Part shown: piece by piece, positions 1 through 5,516 of the stretch
Layout: the number at the start of each line of letters is the position of its first letter
Position numbering within the stretch: the stretch's first letter is position 1
Source: Nitrospira sp. UBA6909
GTDB lineage: Bacteria > Nitrospirota > Nitrospiria > Nitrospirales > Nitrospiraceae
NCBI GenBank assembly: GCA_002451055.1
Contig: DKBD01000088.1
Location: 1,967-8,888, forward strand
Length of the DNA: 6,922 nucleotides
Direction of reading: 5' to 3'
The notes under the pieces: generated by a model
What the model saw: only the letters and a program-made list of their open reading frames with translations
The model's database searches: none
Told to the model about the DNA's origin: nothing
Position numbers and translations under genes: made by a program

Positions 1-1335
1 ATGTGCCTGGGCATCGCCTGGCTGACATCGCTGGGCGGACTGTCACTTGCGTTGGGCGCCTTCATCGCCGGACTCGTGATCTCCGAATCGGAATACAGTC
101 ATCAGGCAACGGCGGAGGTGCTCCCGTTTCGAGACAGCTTCAACAGCTTGTTCTTCGTCTCCATCGGCATTCTGATGGATTGGCGTATCCTGCTCCAATA
201 CCCCGGAGCCGTGACCGGCTTGTTGCTTCTGGTGCTGCTCATAAAATTCGTCGCCGGTGCCGGTGCCGTGCTGGCCGTGTCCCTCCCCCCACGATCGGCG
301 GTCATGGCCGGCATCGCCCTAGCGCAGGTGGGAGAATTCAGCTTTATCCTGGCCCAAGTCGGGCAGGAAAACGGTCTGTTGTCTGGATCGCCTTATCAGA
401 TCTTTCTGGCAGTTTCAGTGTGTTCTATGATCATCACCCCGCTCCTCATGCAGGTGTCCCCCCACCTGGCCAGACATGTCGAAGCCATACAGAGGGTCCG
501 CCGTTGGCTGCCAGGCCATACAACCGCCCATGTCCTCGAAACGGAAGGTCGACATCTGCGAATCAAAGATCATGTGATTATTGTGGGCTACGGATTGAAC
601 GGCAGAAATCTGGCCCGCGTGCTCGGCGAAACCGAGGTGCCGTACGTTGTACTGGATTTGGACGGCGATACGGTGCGCCGCGAGGGGCAGCACGGCTTAC
701 CGCTCTACTACGGCGATGCGACAAATCCGAATATCCTGCGACACGTCAAAATCGAGGATGCACGGGTTCTGGTCGTGGCGATTCCTGATCCCTTCACGGC
801 CCGCCGAGCCGTGCAGATCGCGCGAGGCCTGAACCCGAAGATTCACATCGTGGTTCGGACACGTTACCTGCGTGAACTGGAGGAGCTCCATCAGCTGGGC
901 GCGGACGATGTCGTGCCCGAAGAGTTTGAAACGTCGATCGAGATCTTTGCGCTGGTCCTGCGGACCTATAACATGCCGCACGACCTTGTGATGCGGAAAG
1001 CCGAACAGGTTCGGCGGGAAGGCTACGCTCTCTTGCGCCGCAGCGAACTTCCTGAATTGGCCCACCATCTCCGTGGCGGCACGCTCAAAGACGTGGAAGT
1101 GGAGACCTGCAGGATCGAAGAGGATTCACCGGCTGCCGGGAAAACCATCGAACAGCTGGCGCTGCGGGAGCAAACGGGCACCTCAATCATTGCGTGGACG
1201 AGAGGCGGCGTCACGGAATCCAATCCCCCGGCCAAAACCAAACTCCTTGCCGGCGACATCGTGGTCTTATTGGGGACGCGCGAGCAGATCAGACGAGCCA
1301 TGGCGTTCATTCTTTCCCGCAAGGCAGAAACGTAG
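1..1335 (+). CDS. KefB/CPA2-type cation:proton antiporter with RCK domains (5' partial)
   Basis: This is a membrane monovalent cation:proton antiporter of the CPA2 family (KefB/KefC/RosB-like), which exchanges K+ or Na+ for protons and is gated by a cytoplasmic nucleotide-binding module. Visible residues 1-155 are the end of the membrane domain: about five hydrophobic segments, with the family-typical stretch LALGAFIAGLVISESEY at 16-32 and SLFFVSIG at 49-56. Residues about 190-310 are an RCK/TrkA-N Rossmann domain with G196-x-G198-x-x-G201 and an acidic residue (D219) ending the second beta strand, which favours NAD(H). Residues about 355-440 are a TrkA-C domain. The family usually has about 600-670 residues, so roughly 200 N-terminal residues lie left of the window and the ATG at position 1 is an internal Met. 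The stop is TAG at 1333-1335. The transported ion and the glutathione dependence of true KefB/C cannot be read from this part. Confidence 0.9.
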   Translation: MCLGIAWLTSLGGLSLALGAFIAGLVISESEYSHQATAEVLPFRDSFNSLFFVSIGILMDWRILLQYPGAVTGLLLLVLLIKFVAGAGAVLAVSLPPRSAVMAGIALAQVGEFSFILAQVGQENGLLSGSPYQIFLAVSVCSMIITPLLMQVSPHLARHVEAIQRVRRWLPGHTTAHVLETEGRHLRIKDHVIIVGYGLNGRNLARVLGETEVPYVVLDLDGDTVRREGQHGLPLYYGDATNPNILRHVKIEDARVLVVAIPDPFTARRAVQIARGLNPKIHIVVRTRYLRELEELHQLGADDVVPEEFETSIEIFALVLRTYNMPHDLVMRKAEQVRREGYALLRRSELPELAHHLRGGTLKDVEVETCRIEEDSPAAGKTIEQLALREQTGTSIIAWTRGGVTESNPPAKTKLLAGDIVVLLGTREQIRRAMAFILSRKAET

Positions 1336-1364
1336 CAGATTTGAAGACGGAGCGGGGCGGCCTG

Positions 1365-2447
1365 TCAGCTTCTCCACCGCAATGTCACTCGCTCCTTGAG
1401 CGGGTGTTCCATCGGTTGCCCGGTCTGAACCGACGTCAGATGAGCGGCTTTCAGCTTGTAGTACCATCTGGCGGGCATGTCGGCATCACCGAGAAACATC
1501 GACGACGGTTTGTGGCGAAGGCCCACGGCGAGATGCTTCATGGCGCGTTCATCCTGGCCGAGAAACTGTTTCGTCAATGTGCGGAAGATCCAGTTGCTGA
1601 ACGGAATCCAGTGCAGGCCGTACCAATACGCTGAAAAGTCGGTGCGGCACTCCGTATCGGACACAGGCGTCGCCATCAACCGGTTGGCCAACCAGGCTTT
1701 TCCGCATTGCATGAGCTCCACCCGCTGATTCGGCAACACGAAATCGATAGTCGTAGTCAGCGGTCCCCCATACACCCGTTCAAGCCAATGAAACGGGCCG
1801 CTGTTCTTGGCCGGCCGATGGGACGTCATCCGGAATCCATTGGGAATCGGCTCGTAGACCTTCGTCTTTTCCCGCATGCGCGCATCACTACGCCACCAGG
1901 AATGGACATATGGTCCGTGCATCGGATCGATGAGGCCGATGATGCCGTCGTCCGGCGTGCAGGCATAGGTCAGCGAAATATGAAACGACTGTTTGGGCTC
2001 GGATGGGAACGGCATCCGAGGAACAGGCGGAAGCGGAATCGCAGTTCCGCGTTCATCGGGGAGGTACAACCAAATCATGCCGTCAGCCTCTTCAACCGGA
2101 TACGTCGTCACCCCGACTTTGTCGATTTGCAGAGGCGATCCTTCCGGCAGCGCGGGGATGCGGCGACAGCGGCCCTTCATGTCGAACTGCCATCCGTGAA
2201 ACGGGCACTCCACCCGCTCGCCGTCGAACCGTCCGTACGAGAAGGGCATCCCGCGATGGGGACAAATATCCCGCATAGCGGCCAAGCGGCCTTCACGATC
2301 GCGGCAGAGGACAATCGGAAGCCCCGCCATCTGAATCGCTTTCATCGAGCCAGCAGACAGGGTGTCGCTCGGAACGGCTGGGTACCAAAACCCCAAAAGC
2401 GGAGCGCTCCTGGCGGACACGACTTCGGGTAACAGCTGTATACTCAT
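1365..2447 (-). CDS. Rieske [2Fe-2S] non-heme iron oxygenase, PaO/ring-hydroxylating type
   Basis: A cytoplasmic Rieske mononuclear-iron oxygenase of about 360 residues. Numbered from the upstream TTG at 2453, the Rieske cluster ligands are C64-x-H66 and C83-x-x-H86 (C-P-H-R-G, then C-P-F-H-G-W, spacing CxH-x16-CxxH). The mononuclear Fe(II) site is D176-x2-H179-x4-H184 with D301 (QDERAM) as the likely carboxylate ligand, so both metal sites look intact. Length and layout fit pheophorbide a oxygenase/vanillate demethylase-like enzymes, which take electrons from a separate reductase or ferredoxin; no reductase gene is in the window. The ATG at 2447 is preferred over TTG codons at 2450 and 2453 because it is the only standard start and MSIQLLPE is a natural N-terminus, but no good Shine-Dalgarno sequence precedes any of them. 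The gene is monocistronic, with a strong-looking promoter at 2496-2524. The substrate is unknown. Confidence 0.88.
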   Translation of the reverse strand: MSIQLLPEVVSARSAPLLGFWYPAVPSDTLSAGSMKAIQMAGLPIVLCRDREGRLAAMRDICPHRGMPFSYGRFDGERVECPFHGWQFDMKGRCRRIPALPEGSPLQIDKVGVTTYPVEEADGMIWLYLPDERGTAIPLPPVPRMPFPSEPKQSFHISLTYACTPDDGIIGLIDPMHGPYVHSWWRSDARMREKTKVYEPIPNGFRMTSHRPAKNSGPFHWLERVYGGPLTTTIDFVLPNQRVELMQCGKAWLANRLMATPVSDTECRTDFSAYWYGLHWIPFSNWIFRTLTKQFLGQDERAMKHLAVGLRHKPSSMFLGDADMPARWYYKLKAAHLTSVQTGQPMEHPLKERVTLRWRS

Positions 2448-2495
2448 CAACAAGAAAAGAACGCGGTGAAAGAGGCCGGCATCCGATGAGTTGTG

Positions 2496-2524
2496 ACTAT
2501 AACCACCGAATCAAGGAAGGTCAA
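2496..2524 (-). promoter_or_regulatory. Sigma70-like promoter of the Rieske oxygenase gene
   Basis: Read on the minus strand, TTGACC (2524-2519) is followed by a 17-bp spacer and TATAGT (2501-2496). This is five of six matches to each consensus hexamer at the optimal spacing. Transcription would start near 2489, giving a 5' UTR of about 40 nt before the ATG at 2447. This is the best promoter match I found in the window. It is called by pattern only. Confidence 0.6.
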
Positions 2525-2569
2525 GCAACCACGTTTTATGTACCGCCATGCCACGCCCAACCCCATTCC

Positions 2570-2596
2570 TTGACACCCTGAAGGACCCCATACTAT
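2570..2596 (+). promoter_or_regulatory. Candidate promoter of the DsrE-tusA operon
   Basis: A perfect -35 hexamer TTGACA (2570-2575) is followed after 15 bp by TACTAT (2591-2596), four of six matches to the -10 consensus. The short spacer and mediocre -10 weaken the call. Its position, about 56 bp before the GTG start at 2652 and divergent from the Rieske promoter, is sensible. Confidence 0.35.
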
Positions 2597-2640
2597 TCTG
2601 TTTCTATGCCCGGACGACACTGTACTACGACAAGAGAAAT

Positions 2641-2647
2641 GAGGTGA
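2641..2647 (+). promoter_or_regulatory. Ribosome binding site deciding a GTG start
   Basis: GAGGTGA lies 4 nt before GTG at 2652-2654. The first in-frame ATG (2682) has no comparable purine-rich sequence before it, so this site favours the GTG start for the DsrE-family gene. Confidence 0.65.
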
Positions 2648-2651
2648 CCCG

Positions 2652-3182
2652 GTGAATGCCACGCAAATAGAGCCGACGACGATGTTAGCTCAGCTCGAAG
2701 AGACCAAGCCTGAGAAAGTGACGATTGTCTTGCTCAGCGGTGACCTTGACCGGGCAATGGCGGCTTTCATCATCGCGACCGGCGCAGCCGCGATGGGAAT
2801 GCAGGTTACCATCTTCTTTACATTTTGGGGATTGAACGCCATCCGGCGGAAAGGCGCGACCAGCAGGGCGAAAGATTGGCTACGCCGGATGTTTGGGGCG
2901 CTCAACAAGGGCGGCGCCGAAACGCTCCCGCTGTCGCGATTCCATTTCGGCGGCTTGGGCACCAAAATGATGCAGGTGGTGATGAAACAGAATCGCATGC
3001 CAGGCGTCCCCGAGTTGATGCACACCGCGCTGGATCTCGGCGTGCGGTTCATTGCCTGCACCACCACCATGGGGCTCATGGGAATCACCAAAGACACGCT
3101 GATCGACGGGGTCGATCAATTCGCCGGAGTGACGACCTATCTGGCGGAAGCCAAGCAAGGCAGCGTAAATTTGTTCATATAG
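2652..3182 (+). CDS. DsrE/DsrF-like family protein (DrsE_2 type), putative sulfur-relay protein
   Basis: A 176-residue soluble protein of the DsrE/DsrF/DsrH-like superfamily, larger DrsE_2 branch (COG2210-like). Family members carry or pass sulfur as persulfide or thiosulfonate on a conserved cysteine, often with TusA. Visible features are a beta strand VTIVLLSG (23-30), a helix with AAAMG (45-49), a following strand ending in FW (58-59), and the motif R-F-I-A-C136 followed by a Met-Gly at 143-144. C136 is the only cysteine and so the likely sulfur-carrying residue. The hydrophobic part at 37-60 is alternating and looks like core alpha/beta structure rather than a membrane segment, so I do not call it DsrE2. 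The start is GTG, supported by GAGGTGA. A tusA-family gene follows 62 bp downstream on the same strand, supporting a sulfur-transfer role. Its physiological donor and acceptor cannot be read from the sequence. Confidence 0.82.
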   Translation: MNATQIEPTTMLAQLEETKPEKVTIVLLSGDLDRAMAAFIIATGAAAMGMQVTIFFTFWGLNAIRRKGATSRAKDWLRRMFGALNKGGAETLPLSRFHFGGLGTKMMQVVMKQNRMPGVPELMHTALDLGVRFIACTTTMGLMGITKDTLIDGVDQFAGVTTYLAEAKQGSVNLFI

Positions 3183-3207
3183 ACATAGGCCTGAGGTGTG
3201 AGTGCTG

Positions 3208-3226
3208 AGGACTGCGCCTCAGTCCT
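3208..3226 (+). other. Small hairpin between the DsrE-family gene and tusA
   Basis: AGGACTG (3208-3214) pairs with CAGTCCT (3220-3226) across a 5-nt loop. An alternative register pairs CTGAGG (3205-3210) with CCTCAG (3217-3222). No T-tract follows, so it is a poor terminator. It could be an mRNA processing or stability element, or a weak attenuator ahead of the tusA ribosome binding site at 3234. Confidence 0.35.
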
Positions 3227-3233
3227 GCTATTT

Positions 3234-3238
3234 AGGAG
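3234..3238 (+). promoter_or_regulatory. Ribosome binding site of tusA
   Basis: AGGAG at 3234-3238 sits 6 nt before ATG 3245 and 9 nt before ATG 3248. It is too close for the in-frame TTG at 3239 (0 nt) or GTG at 3242 (3 nt). It therefore argues for a start at 3245 or 3248. Confidence 0.7.
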
Positions 3239-3244
3239 TTGGTG

Positions 3245-3490
3245 ATGATGCAAGCCGATGTCAAACTCGATACCCTTGGATATTTTTGTCCCATGCCGAT
3301 CATCCTCACATCGAAAAAGATCAAAGAACTGACGTTGGGACAAGTGCTTGAAGTCGTCTCCGACGATGAAGGCATCAAGAAAGACATGCCGGCTTGGTGT
3401 GAGACCACGGGCCACCAGATGGTCGGGATGGAGGAAGAACAGGCGACGTCAGGCCGAATTTACAAAGCGTTCGTGAAGAAGACCAAGTAG
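3245..3490 (+). CDS. tusA: TusA-family sulfur carrier protein
   Basis: A small cytoplasmic sulfur carrier (81 residues from ATG 3245), the usual TusA/SirA/YedF length. The hallmark C-P-x-P motif is present as C15-P-M-P18, after the usual short first strand (LDTLGYF). C15 would carry a persulfide received from a rhodanese or cysteine desulfurase and pass it on, for example to a DsrE-type partner. A second cysteine in AWCETTGH (about residue 52) is non-canonical. Further upstream in-frame TTG and GTG codons exist, but the ribosome binding site favours 3245. It probably forms an operon with the DsrE-family gene 62 bp upstream. In E. coli TusA acts in tRNA 2-thiolation, while in sulfur-metabolising bacteria homologues feed Dsr or sHdr systems; which applies here is unknown. 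The stop codon lies inside a 12-bp tandem duplication. Confidence 0.88.
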   Translation: MMQADVKLDTLGYFCPMPIILTSKKIKELTLGQVLEVVSDDEGIKKDMPAWCETTGHQMVGMEEEQATSGRIYKAFVKKTK

Positions 3491-3504
3491 CTGATCAAGT
3501 AGGC
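3481..3504 (+). repeat. 12-bp imperfect tandem repeat over the tusA stop codon
   Basis: GACCAAGTAGCT (3481-3492) is directly followed by GATCAAGTAGGC (3493-3504), with 10 of 12 positions identical. The unit contains the tusA stop codon, so a second in-frame TAG (3500-3502) follows the first after three codons (Leu-Ile-Lys). Confidence 0.5.
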
Positions 3505-3531
3505 ATGATGAGAGCAGTCCAACGATCCAGC

Positions 3532-3653
3532 AGGATGGTCAAAAATGCCGTCCAGCAAGGCCGCAGCGAGCGAAGAGGCGAAGCGTACTTGAGAGCCGTA
3601 CGTTGAGCCTCTAAGCGACGCGAGACGACGCTGGTGGACTTTTTCAACATCCT
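3532..3653. repeat. Long imperfect palindrome, MITE/REP-like intergenic element
   Basis: The element begins with AGGATGGTCAAAAA at 3532-3545 and ends with TTTTTCAACATCCT at 3640-3653. These are inverted copies differing at two positions after AGGATG. The symmetry continues inwards: CCAGC (3552-3556) faces GCTGG (3630-3634), GAGGCG (3575-3580) faces the GAGCCTC region near 3605, and GCGTAC (3583-3588) faces GTACGT (3598-3603) around a short centre. The whole could fold as one long, partly mismatched hairpin when transcribed. No open reading frame of note, transposase or clear target-site duplication is seen. From memory, very similar elements recur between genes in Nitrospira genomes; I could not verify this here. 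Confidence 0.65.
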
Positions 3654-3662
3654 TTGAGAATG

Positions 3663-3693
3663 AAGCCGGAGGGAATGACATTCCCTCCGGCTT
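3663..3693 (+). terminator. Rho-independent terminator or 5'-leader attenuator hairpin
   Basis: AAGCCGGAGGGAA (3663-3675) pairs perfectly with TTCCCTCCGGCTT (3681-3693) around a TGACA loop. The palindrome even extends through the loop. It is followed by the T-rich but interrupted TATCATTTC. As a terminator it would end the DsrE-tusA transcript after the palindromic element. It ends only 24 bp before the ftcD start codon, so any ftcD promoter must lie upstream of it. The hairpin would then sit inside the ftcD leader. Confidence 0.65.
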
Positions 3694-3717
3694 TATCATT
3701 TCATCAAGAGCGCAACA

Positions 3718-5205
3718 ATGCCGCCGATTATCGAATGTATCCCCAACTTCAGCGACGGCCGGAATCCCGCGATCGTACAAGCCCTCATGGCGGCAGTGAC
3801 CTCCGTGCCTGACGTCTGGCTTCTGAACGATACGATGGACCAAGACCACCATCGGTCGGTCTTGACCTTCGCCGGATCCCCCGATGCCGTCGGCGAAGCC
3901 GCGTTCCGCGCGATTAAGAAGGCCACGGAATTGATCGACCTTCGCAAGCACAAGGGCGTCCACCCCCGTATCGGCGCTACGGACGTCGTGCCGTTTGTTC
4001 CAATTCAGGACATCGACATGGACGAATGCGTTCGCCTGGCTCGTACAATCGGGCAAGAGGTTGGAACCCGCCTTGGTATTCCGGTTTTCCTCTATGAAGA
4101 GGCGGCATCCAATCCTGTGCATCGGCGGCTGGAAGCGATCCGGGAGGGAGGGCTCAAGGGGTTGGCCTCCAGGATGGAGCATGATCGGGCCTGGTTTCCC
4201 GATTTCGGCCCGTCTCACCTGCACGAAACTGCGGGAGCGATAGTGATCGGCGCGCGTCAGCCCCTCATCGCCTTCAATGCCAATCTCAACACGAACGACC
4301 TGTCAATCGCCAAGGACATCGCGCGATCCATCCGACAATCGAATGGAGGACTGCCTTGCCTGAAGGCGATCGGCGTCGGATTGGCCAGCCGTGGGATGGT
4401 GCAAGTGGCCATGAACTTGACGGACTATCGGGTAACGTCGATGCACAGGGCCTTTCAAGCCGCGATGACCGAAGCCTCGAAACGAGGCGTCGAGGTCGCT
4501 GGAAGCGAACTCATCGGCTTGGTCCCGCAAGCGGCGCTCGACCAAACAGCCGTGGCATCGCTGCACCTCGAACGATTCGACCGCACCCAAATCCTTGAAA
4601 CGAGTATCGCCAAGGCGATGTCGCCCCCAAAGGAGACGGACCCGACTCTTTCGGATTTTCTGGATGCGGTGGCTGCCGCGAAACCGACCCCGGGCGGAGG
4701 GAGCGTCGCGGCGCTCGTCGGCGCATTAGCCGCCTCTTTGTGCTTGAAAGGAGCGCGTCTCGATCGTCGTACCGACGAGGAACAAGACCTGGCTCAATTG
4801 AAAGATCGGCTTCGCCAACTCATTCAGGCAGACGCCGATGCCTATGCTACATTGTCGGATGCGTACAAGATTCCCAAACTTGACCCGGATCGGCAAACAT
4901 CCATCACCCTTGCGCTTCATCGAGCTACCGAAATCCCCCTGAACATTGCCGAAGCAGCCTGCGAAGCAGGCCGGTTGCTTCACACAATCTGCGAGTCGGC
5001 CAAACCGCTCATTCGTTCGGACCTGACCGTAGGTTTACATATGGCCATCGCAGCCGCCTCCGCAGGGCTTTTCACAGCAAAGACAAACATACAATACCAA
5101 TCAAATCCGCAACTTACCGATCGCGTTCTTTCTCGAATCAAGGATTGTGAGCGGAGCCTTGAGGATCTCAAGGCGCTGTGTTACACTCGCCAGTCTAATT
5201 TGTAG
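3718..5205 (+). CDS. ftcD: Bifunctional glutamate formiminotransferase / formiminotetrahydrofolate cyclodeaminase
   Basis: A cytosolic folate enzyme of 495 residues. The N-terminal part (about 1-300) is formiminotransferase: ECIPNFSDGR at 6-15 matches the family start, and VHPRIGATDV at 81-90 contains H82, at the position of the catalytic His of pig FTCD. It moves a formimino group between formiminoglutamate and tetrahydrofolate, and homologues can also use 5-formyl-THF. The C-terminal part (about 311-490) is cyclodeaminase: the glycine-rich PTPGGGSVAALVGAL at 323-337 is its signature, with EIPLNIAE at 405-412 and SD at 434-435. It would release ammonia and form 5,10-methenyl-THF. The total is somewhat shorter than the roughly 540 of the mammalian enzyme. 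The conserved Met-Val-x-x-Leu-Thr stretch that usually follows the glycine motif is replaced by LCLKGARL, so cyclodeaminase activity is less certain. Start ATG 3718 has only a weak AAGAG (3706-3710) before it. No hut (histidine degradation) gene is nearby. Confidence 0.9.
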   Translation: MPPIIECIPNFSDGRNPAIVQALMAAVTSVPDVWLLNDTMDQDHHRSVLTFAGSPDAVGEAAFRAIKKATELIDLRKHKGVHPRIGATDVVPFVPIQDIDMDECVRLARTIGQEVGTRLGIPVFLYEEAASNPVHRRLEAIREGGLKGLASRMEHDRAWFPDFGPSHLHETAGAIVIGARQPLIAFNANLNTNDLSIAKDIARSIRQSNGGLPCLKAIGVGLASRGMVQVAMNLTDYRVTSMHRAFQAAMTEASKRGVEVAGSELIGLVPQAALDQTAVASLHLERFDRTQILETSIAKAMSPPKETDPTLSDFLDAVAAAKPTPGGGSVAALVGALAASLCLKGARLDRRTDEEQDLAQLKDRLRQLIQADADAYATLSDAYKIPKLDPDRQTSITLALHRATEIPLNIAEAACEAGRLLHTICESAKPLIRSDLTVGLHMAIAAASAGLFTAKTNIQYQSNPQLTDRVLSRIKDCERSLEDLKALCYTRQSNL

Positions 5206-5255
5206 GGCCATGGGTATAGACAGGCACAGCCTGAGAAAGTGAAAAGTCGGAACGG

Positions 5256-5450
5256 ATGGAAATTAAAGTCTTCAATAACAACGTCGAAAAGGCTCTGAAA
5301 GTCGCCAAGAAGAAGCTGGCTGGGGAAGGTTTATTCCGCGAGCTGAAACGCCGCCGGTTCTACGAGAAACCGAGCGTCAGGAAGAAGGCGAAGCAGCGCG
5401 AAGCTCAACGACGCCGCCAGAAGTGGCTGTCCAAGCGGAGACCTGACTAA
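5256..5450 (+). CDS. rpsU: 30S ribosomal protein S21
   Basis: A 64-residue, very basic protein matching bS21, a late-assembling small-subunit protein near the 3' end of 16S rRNA that helps translation initiation. The family core EGLFRELKRRRFYEKPSVRKK (24-44, starting E24) is plain, and the tail is rich in Lys and Arg (KAKQREAQRRRQKWLSKRR). The length is typical. Start ATG 5256 follows GGAACGG, a weak ribosome binding site. It lies 50 bp after ftcD and 66 bp before nth on the same strand, so cotranscription is possible. It is not in the rpsU-dnaG-rpoD arrangement of enterics. TATAGA at 5215-5220 resembles a -10 box but lacks a -35 partner. Confidence 0.95.
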   Translation: MEIKVFNNNVEKALKVAKKKLAGEGLFRELKRRRFYEKPSVRKKAKQREAQRRRQKWLSKRRPD

Positions 5451-5516
5451 GGGGGCGCACTGCCGCGTTCTCGTTCTAAGTCCTACCGTTGTTTCACCCC
5501 GCATCAGCATAGTCAG

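Noticed and set aside
3..788. 261-codon plus-strand frame overlapping the antiporter
   Set aside because: It is out of frame with a well-recognised antiporter/RCK sequence. Its composition (many Arg, Gly, Ser, Pro) is typical of a shifted reading of GC-rich DNA.
1707..2432. 241-codon open frame on the plus strand inside the Rieske gene
   Set aside because: It is antisense to a gene with all Rieske and iron ligands. The product is rich in Arg, His and Pro without motifs and has no ribosome binding site.
2447..2662. 71-codon minus-strand frame in the divergent region
   Set aside because: It overlaps both promoters and the ribosome binding site of the plus-strand operon and has no domain or start signal.
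2652..3182. Membrane-bound DsrE2 identity for the first DsrE-like protein
   Set aside because: The hydrophobic stretch at residues 37-60 contains charged and glycine interruptions and fits the alpha/beta core. No clear two-helix membrane segment is visible.
3532..3653. CRISPR array or riboswitch
   Set aside because: There are no direct repeats with spacers, only one inverted symmetry, and I do not recognise any known riboswitch core. A palindromic repeat element explains it better.
3460..4224. 254-codon open frame on the minus strand over the tusA end and ftcD start
   Set aside because: It runs antisense through the clear ftcD coding sequence and through the palindrome and terminator. Its translation is Arg/His-rich with no recognisable domain, so it is a shadow frame in GC-rich DNA.
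5215..5220. TATAGA as a promoter -10 for rpsU
   Set aside because: No -35-like hexamer lies 15-19 bp upstream, and the TG before it is not at the extended -10 spacing. It is noted only in the rpsU entry.
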